Counted from the stretch's first letter, positions 1-11,472 are shown. The stretch: 64,000 nucleotides of DNA from Plazaster borealis (GCA_021014325.1 CM037471.1:16512818-16576817), one strand, 5' to 3'. Notes: generated by a model not told the origin, from the letters alone. Numbers and translations are program-made.

Positions 1-1755
1 ATCTCTGGTATTGCGACAGGAAAAGTACCGACAAGCCCATCTTGTATCGCTTAGTCTTTGTAATTCACGCTGTGGTTTCCCTGGGTACATTTCTTTCTGG
101 ACTTGTGTATATTTCTGATGGACATACGACCGTGAAAGGAAAACGTACAGTCTTTCCAGAAGCGCGAAGAAATCTGCAGCCTCCTGTACACTTTTGACCG
201 TGTCAACTAACACCAAGTTAAGTCGATGTGCGTGGCAATGCACGTAAAAGGCATATTTTGCCTCCTGTTTTACCTGAGTGGCTACTCCTCTATGCTTACC
301 GCTCATAACAGCAGCCCCATCGTAGCCTTGCCCGACAAGTTTTTCCTTGTAGTTGAGTCCAAAGTCCTGTAGGCACTTTATTACTGTTGCGGTTAGACTT
401 GTTGCATCTAGTTTGTCAGCTGCTTTAAACACAACAAAGCTTTCTTTCACGCTCCCACAATAGTAATAGCGCAGAACAAGAGATAACTGCTCTGTTTTAG
501 AGACATCCTTGGTCTCATCAACCATGATAGCAAACTCACCGGCTTCTTTAACCTCCTCAATGATATCTATTCGAATCATCTGGGCCAACACTGCAATTAT
601 TTCATTTTGTAACTTCGGAGAAGTGTATTTGGCATTTTGCGGGATCTCCACAAGTTTACTTGCTATGGCTGGATTGTTTTTAGATAGTACAGTTAGGATT
701 TCCAAGAAGTTCCCTCTGTTTATTGGGACATCTTTGTCGTTATCTTCTGCATCACTCTTGCTTGTCTGTTGAGCCTTCTCCCTGTGCCCTCTTTGAGCTA
801 TGTTTTGTTTCGCTGTGAGGAGAAGTATGTCAGCTATTGTTTTGATGTATTCCCGGTTGCTTTGGATCTCTTTTTTGTAATTTTCATTGACCATCTGCAT
901 CACTGAAGTATCCTTCTCCCTCATTGCCTTATAATCTATCCATGTAAGCATTGCTGCTTTGTGACAAGGGGAATTTGAATGAGCAGCAAAACCCTTCTTC
1001 TTTTCCTTTGCTTTCTTCCATGTCTTAAATCCAGCTGATGTATAAGCAACATCAGGTGATGAGGAAAGAGGAGCAAAATGACGGCAGACAAAGCAGAATG
1101 CACTGTCCATTGATATGGAATACTCTAACCACTGGTACTCATTATACCACACTGATAAGAATGATCTCTTCTTGTTGTCTTTAGGATAAGCAACAAGGCA
1201 TGGCTGTTGAGCTTCATCTCTAGGATAGCATGATATGTCTGAAAAGGAAAACAACAATTTAACAGCAAATTAGGTTTTCATAATTTTACTATAAAAAGCA
1301 AAACAAAGCATTACAGTGATCCTGTAAACTCAACAGAATATTATTCACCAATGGAATAAACGCGAAAATGTAAGTGGTCGAGGTGTTGCAATATGCGCTG
1401 CTTGTATTGTTTTATTATCAAAAAATACTCATTATTACTATGATTAACTACAGTTTATAATAAATGGCCACAAACCTTGAGGACCAACAGCTCTTGCTCC
1501 ACTGCTACGTGTGCTTGTCAGGGCATTTGTGCTAGCGCTCCCAGTATCCCAGTATCTAACAGATACGTCTTCTTCAAAATTCTCCTGTGTAGAATCCTCG
1601 GATGCAGAGTCCATATACTCTGATGGTACTACATCAGAATCGGAATCTTCTGTATTTTCCCGTCTCTGCCTCTTAGGTGTTGGAGCACGAGGCAAAGACG
1701 GGCGCTTTGATATGGCCGAGAAGAAATGATCCAAGCTTCCTTTTTCACTGGCCAT
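1..1755 (-). CDS. hAT-family transposase, ZMYM1-like with DUF4371 (two exons, 3' partial)
   Basis: Exon 1 is complement(1476..1755), starting MASEKGSLDHFF. Exon 2 is complement(1..1238) and stays open to the window edge. The intron, complement(1239..1475), has a GTTTGT donor and a TTCCTTTTCAG acceptor, and the phase-1 join makes a clean Asp codon. Exon 1 is Ser/Asp/Glu-rich, with a basic PKRQRR stretch that could be a nuclear signal. Exon 2 opens with a TTF-type zinc-finger region (SCYPRDEAQQPC, then WYNEYQWLEYS and FCFVCRHF, later NSPCHKAAM). It continues with DUF4371 motifs: IMVDETKDVSKTEQLS (first catalytic Asp region), GQGYDGAAVMSG, VHCHAHRLNLVLVD and LSDTRWACR. The hAT C-terminal dimerisation domain would lie beyond the edge. 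No stop or frameshift was seen over about 500 codons, so the copy may be young. A domesticated host gene is possible, but the adjacent terminal repeat argues for a transposon. Confidence 0.85.
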
Positions 1756-2077
1756 TTTGCTGTATGTGTTAACAGAGCTATTGGTCTGCGTTCAAACCAC
1801 CACGTACTAAACTGAACTTTGTGACTTCCTGCACTCTCTGAAACCGCAAAACCACAACATACATTTACCGCCAATACGTTCGCGCGCGCGTTTCCATGCA
1901 TTTGTCATGACTGCGTTATAGTCCACATACTGATATGAATAAAAGTTTTACTTTTTTACGGCAGCATTTTATTCAGCCTTAAACGATTTATTATAAGAAT
2001 ATACTTTTCTGTGATTTCATATGGGGGGCAAGAGGGGGGGCAAGGGTTCTGAGCGGGGGGGCGCAGGCCCCCTGCCC

Positions 2078-2097
2078 CCCCTCTGGTGACGCCACTG
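2078..2097 (-). repeat. hAT terminal inverted repeat (5' end)
   Basis: Read on the minus strand it begins CAGTGGCGTCACCAGAGG and continues into a G-rich run. It abuts LINE-derived sequence at 2098. The matching 3' repeat is outside the window. Confidence 0.75.
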
Positions 2098-2336
2098 ATC
2101 CAGAGTCTTGTTCTCTCAAATATTGACTATTGTAATGCCAACCTCTATGGTGCTGCAAATTATCAGATCGCCAGACTACAAAAAATGCTAAACCAGGCAG
2201 CCTGCTTAATAACTTGAACTAACAAATTTCAGCACATCACCCCCATCCTTCAAGAACTACATTGGCTTCCTGTCTCTGAAAGAATCAGGTTCAAAATAAT
2301 GTTCATTGTCTGCTGGATTGCATCAACTCAAAAAGT
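2098..2336 (+). pseudogene. LINE reverse transcriptase C-terminal fragment (CR1/L2-like)
   Basis: In one frame the plus strand reads SLVLSNIDYCNANLYGA, then QIARLQKMLNQAACLIT, a stop, then HITPILQELHWLPVSERI. These are the conserved thumb and C-terminal motifs of CR1/L2-like RT: the DYCN box, the LQ..N.AA.L block and the LHWLPV box. One in-frame stop (near 2215) breaks it. It is cut on the left by the hAT terminus and meets an opposite-strand LINE copy near 2340. Confidence 0.8.
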
Positions 2337-2350
2337 CTTCTCTCCGTGTA

Positions 2351-3785
2351 TCATCTTGAAAGCCCTCTCTGAAAACTGCACAACACAACAATTTTCAAAT
2401 GATGCACACTCTCTAAGTTGAGATGGTATGCTGTTCCATAGAAATGGGGCAGCAACACTGAAAGGTCTACTGACATATTATGATGATGTCCTTGGAGGTG
2501 GTGAGGGTTGTTGCAAGAGGTTAAGAGAGGAGGAACAAAGATTTCAGTTGGTTGATGTAGTTGAACGAGATCCTGATTGTATGAGGGAGCTAGTCCATGC
2601 AGTGCTTTAAATTTAAAAATGGGTGTTTTGTTAACGATTCGCTTTGAGACGACAGGGAGCAAATGAAGAGATTGCAGAATTGCGGTTATGTGTTCATTGC
2701 ATTACTGAGACATACTTGCAAACACTGGAGCATGTGATGTCTCTACTGGGAAGACCAATAGAAGAAGATTATTGCAGCCATCAATGCATGATGTGATGAA
2801 AGTATGCATAAGTTTCTCACTGATGACTTATCAAGGTAGTTTCTGATCTTTCCGACCTTGTAAATGAATGACCACCCAGCATGGCAGATTTTCCCTTCAT
2901 GAGTCTTCAAGTGCTGTTAACTGTCAAAGACCACTCCGAGGCTGGGAGTCTCATTGCAGTAAGCCACAGGAGTGTTGCAGATGGAAGGTTTACAGTGTTG
3001 ATGAAGCATGAGCTAAAGTGGAGGATCTCTGTTTTATCACGATGGTTGAATTGAAGTTTGTTGTCTAAAGCTCATCCCCTGATATCTCTCACAACTCCTC
3101 AAGATGATTTATGGTATCTGTGGTATCGGACAGCTTGAATAATATATAAAATTGGGTGTCATCGGCATACATATATTGGGTGTCACTGATACGAGCTGTG
3201 TAACAGTTGAACATTGATGATTGCACACAGCCTTGAGGTACACTCGCATGTGACGCACTGAGGATGCGACATCACAAGTGACCACTGATTGAGACTTACC
3301 ATTAAGATAAGATTGTAATGTATGCAGTGAGGCTTGCAACCGTGAAGTGATTTTCGGCAGGGGGCTGCACATGAAGGCTCACTCAGCCTTCTCGACACCT
3401 GCATTTGTAATGCAGTCCCATACCATATCGATGTTCAAGATGATTTAGTAGAATGGAATGGTTATTCTTATCAAAGGCAGAACTGAAGTTTAGTAAGACA
3501 AAACTTCCTCCAGGTGCTCATCAATGGCATGAAGCATATATCATTCTCAATGCACGACTTGAATGGTGGGAGCAATACGCAGACTGAGCAGTCACTAACA
3601 GATCATTGGATGAAAAGTAGTCTTTGATTTACTATAATTTTTATACAAATATGTCTCTCGAAGTTTAGACACAAAGCTTAGAAGTAACACAGGTCTATAG
3701 TTTGCCAAAACATTTGAATCAAGCTTTGGTTTGAAAATGTGTTAGGGAAGACACCAAAAACATTTTACTCAGCATCCTGCAAAGC
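2351..3785 (-). pseudogene. Decayed LINE reverse transcriptase, core and C-terminus (CR1-like)
   Basis: The minus strand carries RT motifs in order but in several frames. Near 3780-3640: KPKLDSNVLANYRPV (the NYRPV box). Near 3480: LLNFSSAFDKNNHSIL (RT motif A, with the AFD aspartate). Near 3240-3150: VPQG-like residues, then YADDTQFY (catalytic YADD). Near 2600-2400: ALHGLAPSY, then a FSVAAP..WNSIP block (C-terminal hallmark). Frameshifts and stops make it non-functional. It is collinear with the LINE segment at 4586-5470, and the gap between them is explained by foreign DNA. Confidence 0.8.
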
Positions 3786-4585
3786 GCCGCGGTAGAAGCT
3801 GGACATTGATGGATTGTTTTGGGGAGAAAAAGACCTCAGATGGTAACAAGACATTTAACATGCTAATTGACTATGTGTAGATTCGAAATGTTGAATTTTT
3901 TTGATTAAAAAAAATTAAAATGGTGGAGTACTGATTATTAATTAAAAACGGACAGAGGACCACAGTCCGATGGCATCATGCTAAGTTAATAACCTCCTGC
4001 AAGGTTTATCTAATCAAAAAAGGGTGAATGGAGGGTGTTGTTCAACAAAAGTCAAAAATATTTTTTGAACATTTTAACATTTAGTTTCTCTTCCTGTGTT
4101 ATAAATTGACGTCTCACTTGTTCGGCCGGCCGTTATAAACATCACAGCGGACCGGGATCACAGCATCTCACAACGGAGATAATCATATGTTGAGTTTCTT
4201 GTGTGTTAAGTATGGTCAGCCGACCCGCAGCGCACCGCAAGGGAGACGCGATCTTTACAAATGTGTTCAACTGTAAACACCCCCTTTGATCCTCATGAAT
4301 ATGCAGAAATGCCTATTGGAGTTTTGGCCGCACTTGGCCGGGCTTCAGCGGGCCGCGGCCGTGACGCTGCGGTATTGCACGGCCCGCCGCGGCGCGCCAA
4401 GTAATATGTTTAAGGTGTCTTCCCTTAGAAGGATCCCAGATGCAAGATATAAGGCTATGTCCGAAATGCCTGCTACAGCTACACCAACGGCTAGATGTTC
4501 CCGTCATCATGCATTGAAGTATAGGACGTCCTTAGCAACACCCTTAGCAACAGCTGTGGCCTTAGCTGTAGCCCCCAATTCGGAT
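3786..4585. mobile_element. Unidentified ~0.8-kb segment splitting a LINE
   Basis: The flanking LINE halves are nearly adjacent in RT coordinates: one ends at VFTQIVNL, the other resumes just before KPKLDSNVLANYRPV. These 800 bases therefore look inserted. The right part is GC-rich (4320-4410, with GGCCGCGGCC-type runs) and has short repeats of CCTTAGCAACA and CTTAGCTGT at 4528-4570. The edge at 4565-4592 reads on the minus strand TTAGGCCGTATCCGAATTGG. I found no matching inverted terminus at the other edge and no convincing coding sequence. Confidence 0.4.
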
Positions 4586-5470
4586 ACGGCCTAAGTTTAC
4601 AATCTGTGTAAAGACCAGTAGTAAAATGTAAACACATTTCTTGAGAAGTTTGGTTGGGAATGGATCAAGTGGGCAGGTCTTTGTGGGAGATTTCAAAACC
4701 AAAGGCCAAACTTCTTCCCGAGATACTTCGTCAAATTGAAAAAAATGCAGAAGCGCATACTTCATTTGAAAATGCCAGTGTTCTAATGCTACTTCTGAAG
4801 CTTCCAGGGGGCCCCATATTGTACCTATGTTTCCTTAAAGTTGTCTGTCTCATCGGCTAGAGCCTGTTGGGACTCAGGAAAAGGTAGCTGTCTTGTTGTA
4901 ATTGAATTAGTCAAGGAATTGATGATCCTAAAAAACTCCTTGCCGCTGCTATTTGTTATTCGGGAGTTGTGGTACTTGCATTTAGATGACTCCAGGCATC
5001 TTTTATAATCCTGCAGTGCCCCAGCATAGATCTGCCTTGCAAGGAAGCTCATCAGAGAACCATGGGCAGTTTGGCCTGGAAGTGAAGTTTATATTCACTT
5101 TTGGAGCATACTTGTCTAGGTGTTCAAGCAGTGCAGAGTTGAAACAATGTGTTAATTCGAATAATAACTCAATATTAGCCATACAGCTATCAAGGTCAAT
5201 TTCAAAGGCCAGCTTCCGGTACCGTACTGTTTGCCGAGGACGAGGTTGGGGGTCAATGGTGAGATTGCATAACTATAGCACCTGTCTATCACTGAAACTG
5301 AGCTCTGCTCATACAACGCAACATTATCTGCATTCTTCAGCTTTCGAAACCTGAGGAACCCATCGCAGTTGAGCCAAAGTTTTTTTAAATGTCGGACGAT
5401 TGCTCTGAAACTCAGAGGATTTGGAGAATTTGGCGAGATTTTGCAGGATCCCGGTAAAATCCAATTGGGA
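4586..5470 (-). pseudogene. LINE ORF2 middle region: endonuclease-RT linker and start of RT
   Basis: On the minus strand 5050-4830 reads ARQIYAGALQDYKRCLESS and EFFRIINSLTN, the linker typical of CR1/Jockey-like ORF2 proteins. 4765-4590 reads FDEVSREEVWPLVLKSPTK, then CPLDPFPTKLLKKC and VFTQIVNL, the first RT motifs. 5460-5055 holds a more decayed upstream piece with stops. Same strand and order as the RT core at 2351-3785, so the two are parts of one element. It is defective. Confidence 0.75.
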
Positions 5471-5639
5471 TAAGCACGTTTTGATATAGCAGCGCTTTTT
5501 TGATGCCTCCCCTTTTTTTGATGAACACTTTGTGTTAAATTTCAGGAGGAGTCCAAAGAGAAAGAAGCAAATTGGGTGAGGTCACAGATCAATCTCAAGA
5601 AAAAAAACTGCTTTTTGCTTCTGCCCCCCCCCAGCCAAA

Positions 5640-6065
5640 AAAAAAAAACTTTCAACCCTTCCTGCCAGCCAGCTGTTAAAGGCTGCCTGCAGCAGGTTCC
5701 GTGGCCGTGCTGCCTGCAAGGCTATGTTCGCAGTACACAAACCAAACCTACATCTGGCCGCCAGTTCCGGCAGGACACCCGAGGCATTCACGCAACAGCC
5801 CTCCGTATCTCCAAGGGCTGGCACAAGTGACGCACAAACACTGAGGCGGCCCCCCTGCGGTGGACCGTGGGCTGAAGTTTTGTCCGATCGATGGGTACTT
5901 GAGACCATCAATCACTGTTACGGGATAGGATTTATGAGTGCCCCTCTGTCCAACACAATTGTCCGCCAGATGTGAACTCCGTTTAATCCCGTCAAAGCAC
6001 TGCTCTCTGGAGGAAGAAATTGAATCCCTACTCACCAAGAGAAGCAGTGCGCGTGGTCCCACTCC
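5640..6065 (+). pseudogene. DIRS-type retroelement fragment (gag end and RT start)
   Basis: The plus strand around 5875-6060 reads DRWVLETINHCYGIGFMSAPL and then, after a stop, TPFNPVKALLSGGRN and IPTHQEKQCAW. This matches the start of the RT region in the DIRS copy at 13.8 kb (DRWVLDTITRGYSLEV). The preceding 200 bases correspond to the Gly/Arg-rich end of DIRS gag. Only about 0.4 kb survives and it contains stops. Confidence 0.65.
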
Positions 6066-6210
6066 ACGACTTTTTCACAAATAAATATGTACACCCTCTC
6101 TTTGTCTCTTAAAATACCTTTTAAATTTTTATGAACAATCAAATATCCAGCAAAATAAATGCTCTCTACTCAGTTCTGTAAACTGACTATTTAACCCCCC
6201 ATCCCTACTA

Positions 6211-7085
6211 GTAGGCAAGCCAACGTGTGAAATTACACTTTGGACGGCATAGTTTGTTAATGGCTGGCATCCATGCTAGATGTATGGATCATGGGCTTAG
6301 GAAGACGATTAGGGTGGATGCCAAGCTTGATTTTGAATTTTAAGGTCATTTAGAGGTCAAAAGGTCAAATAGAACAAAAAATCAATATTTTCAAAATTTG
6401 TATAAAATTTAACCACATTTGATAGATCTATCCATAAAATGTATTTTTAACTTCATGTTGATATGACAAACGTATGTAATTAACGGATAAACTTTGACCT
6501 TGTACACAAATGTATAGCAAAACAAAACGAAAAAGTGTGATTTTCTTGAAAAGTGTATATTTTGAGTATACCAAAATTGTTTGCACTCCCGATCTCAATG
6601 GTGCATATATTTGTTTCAAACAACTTGTTTTTGAAAGAAAGGTCAATATACCCAGGCAGTTTTTGAGAAAAAAAAATTCAAATACCACCTTCATGTGAGG
6701 TCATTTTGAGGTCAATTATTTCAAATATGGTCAAAATTTTGCATTTTTGAATTTTTCACCAAATTTTACCCCAAGTGGTAGAGCTATCCATAAAATCTAG
6801 TTTCATCATCATATTGACATTCCAAGTTGGTGAAATTATAAGTTAATCTTTTGTCTTGTACACAAATGTATAGTAAAATAAAAATCTAACAGTGCGATTT
6901 TCTCAAAAAGTGCATATCTTGAGCGTAAGAAAACTTTCTTTTGAAAGGTCAATATACATGTACCCAGGCAGTTTGAAAAAATAAATACAAATTTTATCAA
7001 ACTTTCTTATGTGGTAAAATGAATCAAGAAGGTATGCTATTCACGCAGTTATTTTGACATAGTTTTATAGTTTGACATTTGCATC
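6211..7085 (+). repeat. Left inverted arm of the TA-flanked element
   Basis: This arm pairs with 9645-10286 in reverse complement. Within the arm there is also an internal direct duplication: about 6420-6700 resembles 6720-6990, with repeated phrases such as TATCCATAAAAT and CCCAGGCAGTTT. That explains why it is longer than the right arm. Confidence 0.7.
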
Positions 7086-7089
7086 CTTA

Positions 7090-9330
7090 TGAAACGAGCT
7101 CATATCAAGCATCTGAGATATGGGTAGTCCAGACAGCTTCCAGGTAACCTCACACTTTCCTTTAAGCTGTTGTGTGTTTGTGTCAATGGGAGATGAGACG
7201 TCCATGTATTCCTGGTCGCATGCTGTGTGAAGTTCCAGTTCAAAGACTTTCTTTTTCCAATGGTCATGTAGGAGGCTGCGTCACATCATGTAAGAGCATG
7301 GAAGCTGAGCAGGTAATCCCTCACAGGTTGTGTAAGTCTCTCAGATACTGCACGTATCGGGTAACATTTGCACTTATTTCCAAACTTCTGACGCTTTTAA
7401 ACACATTAAGTTCACCAGAAGTGACATTTCTCCACCTGCAAATGACTCTTTTACATCCTTCATTGACTGCGTCTATGCATGGAGCATCAACCTGGTGTCA
7501 GCCTGCTAAGGTTTCCTCAAATCGTCATCTCTCCTCGAGTACCATGGCATCCGTAACATCAAGGAACCCCCGCCTGTTACTATTCCTCATCTTTCCAGTA
7601 GACCCTTGCCCTTCTCTACGAAGACGTCTGACAAGAACTTGAGATCAGCTTTGTTCAAGGCATTAAATTTGCCCATACCTGTAGGAGTGGGACCTGGGTC
7701 TATCGATGAACTTTCGAATTGGCTTTTTCTTTCCCATTCTCTTTGACCGTGTCACTGCCTTGATGGAGCCCTCTCCAATCTAGCGATCAAATACCACGTC
7801 AAGCCTTGTTGTATTATCTCCAAAGTGTTATGTCACACTATTTACGAAAAGACAAGCGTATAATATAGTCACCAAATGTCGGACACATGACGCTTTCCAA
7901 GACCCTATCGGCACACCATGTCTTCATGTTGGCATTTTGGTATATTTGTGGGTGTGGTCAGCCCAGCCATTAAGATTTGCATCAGATCTGCCTTTGGTGT
8001 TGAGTTCATCTCTCCTCCAGATTTGGCGAGAGACAGTGGGACTGGCGGAGAAAGCTTTCTACTGGAGAATATTCCAGTACTTCCAGTGGCAGCATTGAGC
8101 AATTGTTGCAGTAACATTCTGTCATAATAGATGTTAAATTTGCATCGGGGATAAAGAATATTGATTTCGTTTTTTTACCCATACACCGATGTGTGTTAGC
8201 ACTGTATACTCAGTACCTTCCCGAGTCCTGTGAAAAAAATTCACAGGCATATTACTCGGGTGGGATTCGAACCCACGACCCTTGCAATTCTAGAGGTGCC
8301 ACCAACATTCTGTCAGTTTTGATAATCTTCTGTACTGTACATTTTGTTTGGTTAAAACATTTGTATTGTACAAAGTTTTTGAGCAATGTTTTTTTCAGGG
8401 CATCACTAAAACCAACACGTTGCTTCCACTTGGTCATATACTGCTTTCAACTGGTGCAATGTCTTTGGTTGTCAAAGATACCAGTGGTATCTCTCTAACA
8501 TCATGATCAAAGTTGCTGTGGTCATAGATGATTGGGACATGGCAGCATTGCTGAAAAAGCTTCCAGATGGGGGATCAAGAGTATCTGAGTGTCTTTCTGA
8601 GTCCTAGATCTCCATCTCCACCATCTCAATGTACTGAGATCACAGTCGGAAGTTTGGATTTCCAGAGTGCTTGTCTAAGTTGAATTTGTTTATGAGCTCA
8701 TGACCATTGTCACTCCTTAGAAAATCTGACAGCTGGCCTACTGCTTCGGGGAGTTCTTCTGTGTGATTGCTGTCCCTCTATTTGAACTGCTTAATCACAC
8801 TTTGGGCAAGTTTATCAACTTCCACATCTTTTTGTTTAAACAAATTTCAACCAAACAAGATTCAAGGACAGAAATGTGCCACAGAGCCTCGCAGGTCAGT
8901 TGATGTCCTCAATTAACAGCGCAAAAGTAGGCTTTGCCTTGAAGCATGGGCTCAGTCATATTGGCTGCATAAACACCCGCCTCTGTCCACAAGTAATCAA
9001 GCCCAGCACTTTCCATGTGTTGGCCAATAGCCTTCAGAAAGTTGAAGCAGACGTGAAGTCCTCCCTTGAGAAAAATTAAATTCTCAAACTTTGGAATTGC
9101 CCGTATCAGTTCATTTCCTCTGCCATGAGAGTGTCATTGCCGTCTGCGAGTGCCTGAAGAGTCCCTACTGTTGTCACAGGAGGGTCAACTATACCAGTAA
9201 CTTCATTGGATGCTCCCCATGCAGGAACAAAACGACCCTCTCCAGCATGATGACACTATACCCATTCAAATCTTCGGCCCGTGCCTGTGGCCTTCTTTAG
9301 TATTCTCACTCTAACCATGGAGGTATGCTC
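7090..9330 (-). pseudogene. Decayed gene of an unclassified multi-copy family inside the TA element
   Basis: On the minus strand, fragments in different frames include, from upstream: a block ending VDPPVTTVGTLQAL (about 9170), RLLANTWKVLGLITCG (about 9000), and near 7290 LLSFHALT.CDAASYMTIGK, followed by PGSCLDYP. The same family occurs at 60.5-61.3 kb, where the aligned part reads VDQPLYSRRKELVWAKPKFE and LMGGLHIWFNFLKAIGQHM. From memory, genes with HALTGCDT and GGLH boxes are multi-copy and unclassified in many invertebrate genomes; this copy is too broken to assign a function. Stops and frameshifts run throughout. Its place between the inverted arms suggests it was the element's own gene or cargo. 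Confidence 0.45.
8238..8300 (-). repeat. tRNA-derived SINE remnant
   Basis: On the minus strand it reads GGTTCGAATCCCACCCGAGTAA after CAAGGGTCGT. This is a good RNA polymerase III B box (GGTTCGAATCC) and a tRNA-like T arm, but the A box has decayed. The flanking AATGTTGGTGGCAC phrase resembles that beside the SINE at 26.57-26.65 kb. Confidence 0.55.
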
Positions 9331-9644
9331 TTTACAGATGATGCGAGAATTCTTTCATCAAAGAAACTGGGCAAAAAGTATGTCCAGCTGTAGTGGTTTT
9401 GGAGTGCCTGGTAGCTAGCTCTGGAGTTAGCTTTGATGGCACTCCAGATAAGAAAGATCACTGCACGATACCCCATACCCCCGTCGTAGCTACAATGTAT
9501 AACATAGGATAAAACATTTTACTGCAAAAAGAATGTTCAACATTGTTAATTCACTAATGACAGTTGAGTCTTTTGACTGTGTACTTGGAAAGATTGGGAG
9601 TACAAATAACTTTGATATCAGACATACAGTTTTTGAGCACCATG

Positions 9645-10286
9645 TTAAACTATAAAACTGCTATATCAAACTAATTGCATGAACAGCATACGCGTTTCTT
9701 GTTTCAATTTACCAGTTTGTTAAAACAATTATATGCAGTGTTGGGATAGGGTGTGCAATCAAATTTGGTATGCTCAAGATATGCACTTTATGAGAAAATC
9801 GCACCTTTAGATTAAATTTTACCATACATTTGTGCACAAAACAAAAGATTAACTCATATTTCACAGACTTGGCATGTCAATATGATGATAAAATAGGTTT
9901 TATGGATAGATCTGCCACCTGGGGTCAAGTTTGGTGAAAAATTCAAAAATGCAAAATTTTGACCTTATTTGAAATTTTTGACCTCAAAATGACCTTACAT
10001 GAAGGTGGTATTTGTGTTTGTCATATCAACATGAAGTTAAAAATACATTTAATGGATAGATCTATCAAATGTGATTCAATTTTATACAAAGTTTGAAAAT
10101 ATTGATTTTTGACCTTATTTGACCTTTTGACCTCTAAATGACCTTAAAATTCAAAATCAAGCTTGACATCCACCCTAATCGTCTTCCTGAGCCCATGATC
10201 CATACATCTAGCATGGATGCCAGCCATTAACAAACTATGCCGTGGAATTTTTTTCTAGAGCACTTTTTCAAGTTTGGCTGGTCTAC
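9645..10286 (-). repeat. Right inverted arm of the TA-flanked element
   Basis: Its reverse complement follows the left arm from the terminus through GATTAGGGTGGATG, TAGAGGTCAAAAGGTCAAAT and GATAGATCTATCCAT to an inner block with TTTTATAGTTTAACAT. The outermost 40 bp differ from the left arm after the shared 14-bp terminus. Confidence 0.7.
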
Positions 10287-10372
10287 TACACTGCATTCTC
10301 CCTTTGTATGTATCCTGTACACATTTCTTGCAGTTACATTGATTGTAACTACTTTCTCTCCATTCCTTGAAG

Positions 10373-10590
10373 GTCAAGGTCAGTGCAAAAAGAAAGGACA
10401 GACTTCTTTGTTGATTCTGGGGCATTTGATGAAGCTAATCCTGAATGCAATAACCACAAAAAGCTGCTGGAAATTGTTGATGAAGATAATACTGATTTTG
10501 ATACGTCTGTTACTGATTTGAGTGATCAAGAAACAGGATCAGACAGGACTAAATATATAGGACAGGATCCTCGTTTATCTGGAAGTAAAG
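10373..10590 (+). CDS. Exon-like island, acidic Ser/Asp-rich protein (host gene candidate)
   Basis: A pyrimidine-rich tract ending TCCTTGAAG leads into an open frame reading QKERTDFFVDSGAFDEAN, then LEIVDEDNTDFDTSVTDL and LSGSK, followed by a GTAGGA donor at 10591. The acceptor is less certain: AAG at 10372 or CAAG at 10378 give the same phase. The exon ends in phase 1, which fits the start phase of the islands at 26297 and 47098. Composition (acidic, Ser-rich, no stops, no TE similarity) looks like a disordered cytoplasmic segment. I do not recognise the protein. It begins about 90 bp outside the TA element. Confidence 0.5.
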
Positions 10591-11472
10591 GTAGGATGAA
10601 CTGTTTGCTATTTCTACTTTGGTAATTATTTGTTGTTTTGAATCATCATTAGTTTTAAGTTAAAATTTTACATTCAACATAATTAGACAGTTTTGGTTGT
10701 GTTTGAGTTGGCATACAGTTGTCTCCTTTTCCAAGCATCACATGCATGGAAAAGAATATGTCTATGTTTGACTTGCATTTGGTTGAGTTATGCAATAATA
10801 TAATTAATGGTTTTGCTGCTGCATCTGCAGAACACTAGCTTCCCCGTAGGGTGTTAATAAATTCTACTCAAATTCGTGCAGAGATCTAAGTAAGTGGTAC
10901 TGGGCTGTTTGACTATATGAACTTGGAAATCAGAATTCTCGTTAGTAGTCCGATACTTGTGCTCATACTCGAGTACTACTCGGCCACTTGAACTCGGCTG
11001 AACTTGGTTCTCGGCTAAAAAGTACAACACTGATGATTGGTGTGTTTTTTTGTAAACTAAAGCAAAACAATATGTCTTTTCCCTTAAAAATTAATCTTAG
11101 CCTTTGTAAAATTTGAGGAAGTATTGTCTCCAAAATTGTGTGTTATGGGGGGTTTTGACCACATTATTCGATGCAGAAAGGCTCTACAAAGCAGCACCAC
11201 AAATTAATATTAGCAATAGATATGAAGTTATCCACTACTTCATATTAAGATTTCTAGTCTTTATTAAACTTGCATTCTGTGCCCATTAAATTTTGTATCC
11301 AGAGGATGTCTGTGAGATTATCAAGGGCTATGTTGTAAACATCAGGGGAGTGGGAATTAGGAAAGGTCTCAAGTGGTTTGATCCTTGCATGCATGTTAGG
11401 TTTGACCATTAGTACTGCAGTTTAAAAAACAATAATAATGCAGAACAGTCCAAAATGTTTAATAATTATTGT
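10591..11472. other. Non-coding stretch before DIRS copy 1
   Basis: AT-rich sequence with no convincing ORF, RNA gene or repeat terminus. If the exon-like island at 10.4 kb is real, this is intron. Confidence 0.5.

Larger units (their letters stand above)
1..2097 (-). mobile_element. hAT DNA transposon, 5' part, cut by window edge
   Basis: The minus strand reads, from position 2097 inward, a terminal sequence beginning CAGTGGCGTCACCAGAGG, then a G/C-homopolymer-rich subterminal stretch to about 2020, an AT-rich leader, and a spliced transposase gene from 1755. CAGTGGCG-type termini are typical of hAT elements. The sequence just outside, 2098-2105, would be one copy of an 8-bp target duplication, but the other end lies left of the window, so this cannot be tested. 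Outside the terminus the sequence changes at once to a LINE RT fragment, so the element probably inserted into that LINE. Confidence 0.85.
6211..10286. mobile_element. 4.1-kb DNA element with long inverted arms and TA target duplication
   Basis: Both ends read GTAGGCAAGCCAA / GTAGACCAGCCAA inward, and TA flanks each side (6209-6210 and 10287-10288). A third, compact copy at 42223-42668 has the same termini and TA flanks, which supports the boundaries. The arms are about 870 and 640 bp, and carry the same landmarks in opposite orientation (for example GGATGCCAGCCATTAAC near both ends). The interior (about 7090-9640) holds a decayed gene on the minus strand. TA duplication recalls Tc1/mariner-type integration, but no DDE transposase motif was recognised. 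Confidence 0.75.

Noticed and set aside
4286..4594. 102-codon plus-strand ORF in a GC-rich patch
   Set aside because: No motif, no splice signals, and it crosses the edge of a segment inserted into a LINE.
7172..7642. 156-codon plus-strand ORF
   Set aside because: The opposite strand carries the recognisable HALT.CD-type box of a multi-copy family; the plus-strand reading has no motif.
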